DNA of 7,586 nt. It comes from DASXMT01 sp035569695 (GTDB lineage: Bacteria; Actinomycetota; Acidimicrobiia; Acidimicrobiales; RAAP-2). The notes below the pieces were generated by a model. The model was not told the origin of the DNA. It saw only the letters and a list, made by a program, of their open reading frames with translations, and ran no database searches. A program made the translations under genes and the position numbers. The stretch spans positions 1 to 7,586 of the forward strand of contig DATMMO010000317.1 of NCBI GenBank assembly GCA_035569695.1. The letters run 5' to 3'. Of this stretch, positions 1-4,528 are shown piece after piece (position 1 is the first letter of the stretch; every line of letters starts with the position of its first letter).

Positions 1-608
1 GCGATCTCGGCGAAGACGTAGGCCTCGCCCGGCGCTTCGGGGGATGCCTTGAGGATCACGGTGCACCCGGCCAGGAGGGCGGGTGCGACCTTGTGGGCGA
101 TCAGGCCGATGGGTCCGTTCCACGGGATGATGGCGCCAACGACACCCACCGGCTCACGAACCAGGAGGCCGACCTTTCCTCCGCTCGTGGGCGGGTGCCG
201 CTCCTCGAAGTCGAACTCGTCGGCCAGGTTGGCGTAGGTCCGGAAGGGGTTGCCGAACCCTGCTCCTCCGGCCTTGGCCATGGAATGGAGGACGCCCATC
301 TGGCCCGACCAGATCTCGCTGATCTCGAGGCTCCGCTCCTCGAGGGCCGTGGCGATCTTCCGCAGGTAGTCGGCCCGTTCGGCATGGCTCAGGTGAGGCC
401 AGGGGCCATGGTCGAAGGCCTCCCGGGCCGCGCCGACCGCACCGGCCATATCCTCGGCCTTGGCTTCCGCCACCTGGAACATGACCTCTTCGGTGCTGGC
501 GTTGATCACGTCGATCATGGCCGGGCTCGATGGCTTCACCCATCCGCCGCCTACGAAGAAGTGGTCGGGGGCGCTCAGGGAAATGCTGGCGGTTTCGGTC
601 AAGCTCAT
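1..608 (-). CDS. Aldehyde dehydrogenase family protein, N-terminal part (runs off left edge)
   Basis: This is the first 202 codons of an NAD(P)-dependent aldehyde dehydrogenase, an enzyme that oxidises an aldehyde to a carboxylic acid in the cytoplasm. The frame is open to the window edge, so roughly 60% of a normal ~480-500-residue protein is missing, including the region that carries the catalytic Cys. Family features seen are a short N-terminal strand region (FFVGGGW, about 17-23), the Rossmann-domain segment VGVVGAIIPWNGP (154-166) with the conserved Asn164 of the oxyanion hole, and ILKASPEAP (185-193) with Lys187, which contacts the cofactor. The ATG at 608 is preceded by a perfect AGGAGG six bases upstream, so the start is secure. 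The cupin gene lies 87 bases upstream on the same strand. Substrate cannot be inferred; members of this group act on betaine aldehyde, geranial-type or aromatic aldehydes among others. The family assignment is firm. Confidence 0.95.
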   Translation of the reverse strand, partial: MSLTETASISLSAPDHFFVGGGWVKPSSPAMIDVINASTEEVMFQVAEAKAEDMAGAVGAAREAFDHGPWPHLSHAERADYLRKIATALEERSLEISEIWSGQMGVLHSMAKAGGAGFGNPFRTYANLADEFDFEERHPPTSGGKVGLLVREPVGVVGAIIPWNGPIGLIAHKVAPALLAGCTVILKASPEAPGEAYVFAEI

Positions 609-614
609 GTCGTT

Positions 615-620
615 CCTCCT
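615..620 (-). promoter_or_regulatory. Strong Shine-Dalgarno of the aldehyde dehydrogenase
   Basis: AGGAGG on the minus strand lies six bases before the ATG at 608. It is a full match to the anti-Shine-Dalgarno core and fixes the start codon. Confidence 0.85.
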
Positions 621-635
621 GGGGCTGTATCCATC

Positions 636-664
636 ATTGTAGGGATGTTTGGCGCAGCCGTCCG
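636..664 (-). promoter_or_regulatory. Candidate promoter of the aldehyde dehydrogenase
   Basis: Reading the minus strand, TACAAT (641 down to 636) differs from the sigma-70 -10 consensus at one base. With a 17-base spacer the -35 position falls on CGGACG (664 down to 659), which matches only the GAC core. Transcription would start near 629, giving a leader of about 20 bases that just holds the AGGAGG site. The -35 element overlaps the palindrome at 661-672. The -10 is good and the -35 weak, so an activator-dependent or repressible promoter is possible. Co-transcription with the cupin is also possible. Confidence 0.4.
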
Positions 665-695
665 GGCCCGGATCAGAAACGCCGTACGGGCCCGT
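661..695. repeat. Two GGGCCC-centred palindromes sharing an 8-base core
   Basis: A perfect 12-base palindrome TCCGGGCCCGGA occupies 661-672 and a perfect 10-base palindrome ACGGGCCCGT occupies 686-695. They share the core CGGGCCCG, and their centres are 24 bases apart. They lie between the cupin stop and the aldehyde dehydrogenase start, the first over the putative -35. Tandem symmetric sites at a promoter suggest a dimeric repressor operator (TetR or MarR type). Neither has a loop or a T-tract, so they make poor intrinsic terminators. GC-rich palindromes also arise by chance in high-GC DNA. Confidence 0.4.
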
Positions 696-1178
696 TCAAC
701 CCGATGGATTCGGGCCTTTTACGTCCCAGAGAGTCGACAGATTCACCACAATCGACTCCTGGCTGCTGCGAGCCAGCACTACCACCGCCTCCTCCTCCGA
801 GGACGGATTCTCCTCGCGGTGGGGTACATAGGGGGGAACGAAGATGTAGTCGCCCGGAGATGCCTCGATCCGAACTTCCTCACGCCCTTGGGCAAAGATG
901 AAGGCCGGGTGGCCAGAGACCACATAGATACCGGTTTCCGAGTCACCGTGATGGTGGTTGGACGAACGCATACCGGCAGCGACGCGGCTCTCCCCCATCC
1001 ATATCTTCTGCGAGCCGGTCAATCGGCCCGACACGGCCTCATACCGGTGCATGCCCGGGCTCTGGGCCGTGTCAGCAGACAGCGCCTCCCGGGGCGTGTG
1101 ATGGAGACGCTGATGCCATGCCTCTGTTCCCGCTCCCCATGATTCGGCTCGAGCGTCAGGATCTTCGGTTGCTGTCAT
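696..1178 (-). CDS. Single-domain cupin protein, probable metal-binding
   Basis: This is a 160-residue cupin, a small beta-barrel cytoplasmic protein. Cupin motif 1 is visible as NHHHGDSETGIYVVSG (about 74-89), giving metal-ligand candidates His75, His77 and Glu81. Motif 2 is PGDYIFVPPYVPHREEN (108-124) with His120 as the fourth ligand and Asn124 at the usual end position. With the full 3-His/1-Glu set the protein probably binds Fe, Mn or another divalent metal, so it may be an enzyme (dioxygenase, isomerase or decarboxylase) or a ligand sensor. The substrate is unknown. I chose the ATG at 1178, which follows GGGAGG at a normal distance. An in-frame ATG at 1229 would add 17 residues but has no such site. 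The gene is co-oriented with the aldehyde dehydrogenase 87 bases downstream, which hints at a shared catabolic role. It is divergent from the reductase gene at 1263. Confidence 0.85.
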   Translation of the reverse strand: MTATEDPDARAESWGAGTEAWHQRLHHTPREALSADTAQSPGMHRYEAVSGRLTGSQKIWMGESRVAAGMRSSNHHHGDSETGIYVVSGHPAFIFAQGREEVRIEASPGDYIFVPPYVPHREENPSSEEEAVVVLARSSQESIVVNLSTLWDVKGPNPSG

Positions 1179-1262
1179 TGGCCCTCCCGATTGAGGGTAA
1201 CGCAAGCGATGAGTTTCTATCGGTGGCATCGTCGTATGAGCAAAAGGCGAGAGGAGTCCACA
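1179..1262. promoter_or_regulatory. Divergent promoter region between the cupin and the reductase
   Basis: These 84 bases separate two divergent starts, so both promoters should lie here. Toward the cupin (minus strand), TTGCTC (1243 down to 1238) and TAGAAA (1219 down to 1214) are 18 bases apart and form a moderate sigma-70-like pair. Toward the reductase (plus), TATGAG at 1235-1240 could serve as a -10 just before the ribosome site, but no good -35 accompanies it. GAGGAG at 1251-1256 is a clear Shine-Dalgarno six bases before the ATG at 1263. CCCTC (1182-1186) and GAGGG (1193-1197) form an inverted repeat that overlaps the cupin ribosome site. Confidence 0.4.
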
Positions 1263-1829
1263 ATGGGCAAGCTAGTGGTGACCGAGTTCATATCGATGGA
1301 CGGGGTGTTCGAAGATCCCGGCGGTGCTGAGGGCTACGAGCACGCCGGTTGGTCCTTCGAGTACGACCGGGGGGCCGACGGCGACAAGTACAAGTTCGAC
1401 GAGTTGGACACGGCCGAGATCCAGCTGCTGGGACGGACTACCTACGAGGCGTTCGCTTCGGCCTGGCCCAACCAGGAAGGTGATTTCGCCGACAAGATCA
1501 ACCACGGGCGAAAGTACGTTGTCTCGTCGACCTTGACCGATCCCGAATGGGAGAACACGACAGTGATCTCCGACAACGTCCCCGCCGAGATCGCTCGGCT
1601 GAAAGAAGAGACCGATGGCCCGATTCTGGTCGCGGGCAGCGGCACCCTGGTCGAGACGCTGTTGGCCAATGACCTCGTTGACGAGCTCCGCCTGATGGTG
1701 TTCCCGACCGTGCTCGGCCGAGGGCGCCGCCTGTTCCCCGAGGGCATTGACCGGCTGAAGTTCCGCTTGGTCGAGACCAGGACGGTCGGCCCCGACGGCG
1801 TCCTCGTCCAGACCTTCGCCCGTTCCTGA
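1263..1829 (+). CDS. Dihydrofolate reductase-like (RibD C-terminal domain) protein
   Basis: This 188-residue protein has the fold of dihydrofolate reductase and of the RibD C-terminal reductase domain, like the YwjB/YyaP type proteins common in actinobacteria. Recognisable family blocks are EFISMDGVFEDPGG (8-21), the LLGRTTYE segment (about 55-62), the glycine-rich nucleotide site VAGSGTLV (123-130), and the late block FPTVLGRGRRLFPEG (147-161). It probably uses NADPH to reduce a pterin-, flavin- or other small heterocyclic substrate. The true substrate is unknown for most such proteins, and it should not be called folA. Length is normal for the family. The ATG at 1263 is chosen because GAGGAG lies six bases upstream; the longer frame from 1191 adds residues with no family resemblance. 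It stands alone on the plus strand and converges with the crotonase gene, with 34 bases between stops. Confidence 0.88.
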   Translation: MGKLVVTEFISMDGVFEDPGGAEGYEHAGWSFEYDRGADGDKYKFDELDTAEIQLLGRTTYEAFASAWPNQEGDFADKINHGRKYVVSSTLTDPEWENTTVISDNVPAEIARLKEETDGPILVAGSGTLVETLLANDLVDELRLMVFPTVLGRGRRLFPEGIDRLKFRLVETRTVGPDGVLVQTFARS

Positions 1830-1863
1830 TGGACCAACCTGGCCTCGTTCATTCCGACCTGGT

Positions 1864-2640
1864 TCATCGTCCCGTCCAGCGCGGTGGGCGGCCCTCAGCG
1901 GCGGCCTGACGACCCTCAGCCGCATCCTCGGTGCCGCCGGCGACGTGTCGCATGGTCTCGCCGAAGCGGATGGCCTCGAGCATCGCCATGGGTCGAGTCC
2001 GCATCGCCATTTCCTTCATGACGCGTTGAGCCAGCGGCGCTCCGCCGACAAGACGTTCCGCCAGCGCATTGGCCTCATCGAGCAGAGTCTCATGAGGGAC
2101 GACCTTCCAGACCAGACCCATAGAGCGAGCTCGCTCGGCATCGATGCGCTCGCCAGTGAGCAACAGCTCCATGGCATCGGCCCAGTTGATGCGCTGGGGC
2201 AGGCGTATCGAGGCCACGATGGCCGGGACTCCGAGCTTCACCTCGGGCAGACCGAACTCGGCCCGGTCACTGGCTACGACGAAATCGCACCAGCTGGCCA
2301 GGGTGAGCCCGTAGCCCAGGCAGTATCCATTAACGGCAGCAATAACCGGCTTGAAGATCTCCCATCCGCTCTCGAAGGAGTTCAACGTCGGTTTCTCCCA
2401 GAACGTCCCGGGGAACTCCCCCGCCGACCCGGCGCCGTGGCGCAGGTCCCCGCCGACGCAGAACGCCCGCCCTGAACCGGTGACGATGGCCACCCATGCG
2501 TCCTCGTCGTCACGGAAACGGGAGAACGCGTCGTTGAGGTCGCGCCTCATCTCCCCGTCGATGGCGTTGAGGGCGTCCGGTCGGTTGTAGGTAATGGTGG
2601 CCACATGGCCATCGAGTCGGTATGTGGCTGAATCACCCAT
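1864..2640 (-). CDS. Enoyl-CoA hydratase/isomerase (crotonase) family protein lacking one catalytic Glu
   Basis: This 258-residue crotonase-fold protein should act in the cytoplasm on an acyl-CoA thioester. Oxyanion-hole segments are seen at GRAFCVGGDL (57-66) and VNGYCLGYGL (103-112). The segment FGLPEVKLGVP (129-139) keeps Glu133, equivalent to Glu164 of rat mitochondrial hydratase. The position equivalent to rat Glu144 is Thr113 (LGYGLTL instead of LGGGCEL). Canonical hydration needs both glutamates, so this may be an isomerase, a thioesterase- or lyase-like crotonase, or a hydratase with altered chemistry. The C-terminal EGR...PPRWTGR ending is typical of the family. The ATG at 2640 fits the family N-terminus (TYRLDGHVATITYNRP). 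A GTG at 2733 would add 31 residues unlike the family. No clear Shine-Dalgarno precedes 2640. The gene is divergent from the secreted-protein gene and converges with the reductase. Confidence 0.9.
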   Translation of the reverse strand: MGDSATYRLDGHVATITYNRPDALNAIDGEMRRDLNDAFSRFRDDEDAWVAIVTGSGRAFCVGGDLRHGAGSAGEFPGTFWEKPTLNSFESGWEIFKPVIAAVNGYCLGYGLTLASWCDFVVASDRAEFGLPEVKLGVPAIVASIRLPQRINWADAMELLLTGERIDAERARSMGLVWKVVPHETLLDEANALAERLVGGAPLAQRVMKEMAMRTRPMAMLEAIRFGETMRHVAGGTEDAAEGRQAAAEGRPPRWTGR

Positions 2641-2762
2641 AGCGCACCAGTCTGTCCGGTCGGGAACCCGATCGCCTCTTAGGACCACAGCAGGCCCATG
2701 TCGGGCATCCGGGTCTACTAGCCAAATAGACACAGAGTGAAAAGTGCGCGTCTAATCGCGGC
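2641..2762. promoter_or_regulatory. Divergent intergenic region between the crotonase and secreted-protein genes
   Basis: This 122-base region holds the secreted-protein promoter (annotated separately) and presumably the crotonase promoter, for which I see no convincing -10/-35 pair. An 18-base near-palindrome at 2657-2674 (CGGTCGGGAACCCGATCG, eight of nine pairs matching) ends 17 bases upstream of the crotonase ATG. Its centre has only two unpaired bases, too tight for an RNA hairpin, so a DNA-binding site for a dimeric regulator is the better reading. Confidence 0.35.
2727..2756 (+). promoter_or_regulatory. Sigma-70-type promoter of the secreted-protein gene, likely leaderless
   Basis: TAGACA (2727-2732) and TCTAAT (2751-2756) each differ from consensus at a single base and are separated by 18 bases. 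The expected start of transcription, about seven bases after the -10, is 2763, which is the G of the GTG start codon. No Shine-Dalgarno can fit in front, so the mRNA is probably leaderless, a common mode in actinobacteria. Confidence 0.6.
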
Positions 2763-3263
2763 GTGTCCCCCCTTGCCCTTCTTTCCCGCTTCTGGGGCCG
2801 CGCCCTGGCGGTTGCCCTGCTTCTGATGACCGTCGCCGCAGTCGACATCGGCTCTGTCGGCCCAGCCGCCGCCAGCAAAGGAAAGGGCAGTTGGCGACAG
2901 ATCCAAGTGACTCTTTTCTGCTCACCCATGCACATCGGCCGGCAGTGTGGGGTCACGGTAAAGCCACTCTGGGACGACTGGAACCAATGTGTCGATGACA
3001 ACTACACGAGAGGGTCCGAACACACCCTTGGCGACCGCAGGAACATTCAGATCACCCTCGGCGTCACGACGAAATGCTTTCTGCAGGAAAGCAAGATGCA
3101 TTGGCGAATCGAAAATGCCGGTGGGTGGAACGATGTCGAACTTCACGTCGGCGCGACCGGGACTGTGACGGCAGCCTGCGGGGGAACCAATACCGGGAGC
3201 TTCAACGGTTGCGGCAAAACCAAAGACATGGGCTTCACCCAACTGCTGGTCGATGTCGGCTGA
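2763..3263 (+). CDS. Secreted small six-cysteine protein, family not recognised
   Basis: This is a 166-residue protein of no family I recognise. The N-terminus is a Sec-type signal peptide: basic residues at Arg9 and Arg13, a hydrophobic core ALAVALLLMTVAAV (14-27), and an Ala-rich cleavage site near 35-38 (AAAS), leaving about 128 mature residues starting near Lys39. The mature part has exactly six cysteines (53, 62, 76, 105, 139, 150), which would allow three disulfides after export. It is rich in Trp (44, 70, 73, 114, 122), Gly and Thr, and looks like a compact beta-rich extracellular domain. There is no membrane anchor or lipobox. The GTG at 2763 is the only start upstream of the signal peptide, since an in-frame stop precedes it. 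Codon use looks slightly less G/C-biased at third positions than the neighbours (several AAA, GAA, CAA, CTT). It converges with the DsbA-like gene, with 22 bases between stops. Function unknown. Confidence 0.75.
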   Translation: MSPLALLSRFWGRALAVALLLMTVAAVDIGSVGPAAASKGKGSWRQIQVTLFCSPMHIGRQCGVTVKPLWDDWNQCVDDNYTRGSEHTLGDRRNIQITLGVTTKCFLQESKMHWRIENAGGWNDVELHVGATGTVTAACGGTNTGSFNGCGKTKDMGFTQLLVDVG

Positions 3264-3285
3264 CATCTGCTCGGGGTGAGGTCGG

Positions 3286-3924
3286 CTAGCTGGGTACGTC
3301 TACCCGGGGAGGGTTGGCCCGAGGCCGGCTGATCTCGAAGAACCCCTGGTACTCAGACAGGACTTGGATGGCATCCCACAGCCGCACCGCGGCGTCCCCC
3401 TGAGGGGCGGGGGCCATGACCGGCCCCTTGAACCCGTGCGGAGGGTCGGCCCGCACCACGATGGTCGGCGTCTGGGTCTTGGGTCCGCCGAAGGCGTAAG
3501 CCACCTCCATGGCATCACGGATCGGGGCATCCCACTTCTCGTCATCGGCCGCCCCGCTCAAGGGGGCATTGAGACCCGCTGCCGCGATGCAGTCGGCCAG
3601 CAGATCCTCGGTCTGGAGGCGCTTGGGCAGGAAGAACCGGCGACCCCACTCCGCATACAGGCGGTCCACCGCGTCCTCCCCCGCCTCGGCCCGGGCCGCC
3701 TCGAAGATCCGCAGCATGCGATGGGAAAAGGCATGGCCGTCGAGGGCCCGTTGCCGGAACTCCTCGGGAACAGTCGGCGCCACGCCGTAGTCGTCCCGGA
3801 TTTCCAGGCAGTACGAACGCCAGTAGACGGCCAGGTCTCGCGCCGGAGCCACCTCCAGCACCCAACGAGAGGTAAGCCAGGCCCACGGGCAGCTGGGATC
3901 CACGTACACCTCGACATCGGTCAT
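3286..3924 (-). CDS. DsbA-family protein, mycothiol-dependent nitroreductase (Rv2466c)-like, with CPWA active site
   Basis: This 212-residue thioredoxin-fold protein resembles M. tuberculosis Rv2466c, a mycothiol-dependent DsbA-like nitroreductase. The N-terminal block VDPSCPWAWLTSRWVLEVA (8-26) lines up with the Rv2466c segment around its CPWC site. The cis-proline is at TPT (152-154), and the C-terminal LWDAIQV...YQGFFEISRPR...PP (182-206) is also family-like. The resolving cysteine is replaced: CPWA (12-15), leaving Cys12 as the single active-site thiol. Cys39 and Cys112 are elsewhere. A monothiol mechanism through a mixed disulfide with mycothiol is the likely consequence. There is no signal peptide, so it is cytoplasmic. 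The ATG at 3924 matches the family start; the frame extends upstream to 4008 but that part overlaps the DinB gene. No Shine-Dalgarno is seen. TAGCCT (3937 down to 3932) sits seven bases before the ATG, so a leaderless internal transcript is possible. The DinB stop is 31 bases upstream. Confidence 0.85.
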   Translation of the reverse strand: MTDVEVYVDPSCPWAWLTSRWVLEVAPARDLAVYWRSYCLEIRDDYGVAPTVPEEFRQRALDGHAFSHRMLRIFEAARAEAGEDAVDRLYAEWGRRFFLPKRLQTEDLLADCIAAAGLNAPLSGAADDEKWDAPIRDAMEVAYAFGGPKTQTPTIVVRADPPHGFKGPVMAPAPQGDAAVRLWDAIQVLSEYQGFFEISRPRANPPRVDVPS

Positions 3925-3955
3925 GGCCAAAAGGCTACTGCGGCCAACGGTCAGA

Positions 3956-4459
3956 TCACAGCCCCACCGCACCATCCTCGAGCTCACGGATGAGGTCGGC
4001 GTGGCCATTGTGCCGGGCGTACTCCTGGATCATGTGCAAGTAGATCGAGCGCAGTGAGATCTGCTTGTCGCGCCACAGGCCGAAGTCGTCCAGACTGTGA
4101 CTCTCCGCGGCCCGACGACTGGCATCACATTCGGCGCGCCATACTTCCAGATCGTCTTCCCAGTTGGCCTCGTCGAGCGGCACGAGAGCCCCATCGGGCC
4201 AGATCTGGGACTGGGTGGCATCGTGAAGCAGTACTCGCTGGAACCAGTTTCGTTCGGTCTCGGTCAAGTGGCGCACCAGGCCGTGCAGCGACAACTCCGA
4301 CTGGGCGATCGGCCGATCCTTGCGTTGCCGGTCAGTCAGCCCTTCGCATTTGGCCTGCAGCGTGGCTCGATGAAAGTCCAACCAGCGATCCAAGAGCTCT
4401 CGTTCGTCACGAGCGTACGTGGGCCGCACCCGCGGTTGATACTCGACCTCGTCTGCCAT
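3956..4459 (-). CDS. DinB superfamily protein (DUF664 / mycothiol-transferase-like)
   Basis: This 167-residue four-helix-bundle protein belongs to the DinB/DUF664 group, cytoplasmic metal-dependent thiol-handling proteins. Family blocks are SLHGLVRHLTETERNWF (57-73) and IQEYARHNGHADLIREL (144-160). The likely metal ligands are His64, Glu146 and His150, the same His / Glu-x3-His pattern as in mycothiol-dependent maleylpyruvate isomerase; His153 is also conserved in DUF664. Members are thought to transfer or conjugate mycothiol or related thiols to electrophiles, but the substrate here is unknown. The ATG at 4459 follows TGAGGAAATCACG, giving a usable Shine-Dalgarno (GAGGA). It sits 69 bases downstream of the kinase gene and 31 bases upstream of the DsbA-like gene, all on the minus strand, which fits an operon. 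Length is normal and the gene looks intact. Confidence 0.88.
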   Translation of the reverse strand: MADEVEYQPRVRPTYARDERELLDRWLDFHRATLQAKCEGLTDRQRKDRPIAQSELSLHGLVRHLTETERNWFQRVLLHDATQSQIWPDGALVPLDEANWEDDLEVWRAECDASRRAAESHSLDDFGLWRDKQISLRSIYLHMIQEYARHNGHADLIRELEDGAVGL

Positions 4460-4528
4460 CGTGATTTCCTCACTCGACCGGGCTGGTCCATCCTCGTCCC
4501 ACCGAAGGATATGCCCGGCATCGCCACG

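Noticed and set aside
93..1142. Long plus-strand open frame of 349 codons
   Set aside because: It runs antisense to the aldehyde dehydrogenase and cupin genes, spans their intergenic gap, has no family features, and is a by-product of high-GC codon use on the other strand.
1830..1863. Terminator between the convergent reductase and crotonase genes
   Set aside because: Only short direct repeats (ACCTGG and GTTCAT, each twice) are visible; there is no stable stem with a T-tract.
2638..2733. Longer crotonase starting at GTG 2733
   Set aside because: The extra 31 residues do not resemble crotonase N-termini, have no ribosome site, and would cover the promoter of the divergent secreted-protein gene.
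3264..3285. Bidirectional terminator between the secreted-protein and DsbA-like genes
   Set aside because: The 22-base gap holds no hairpin or T-run.
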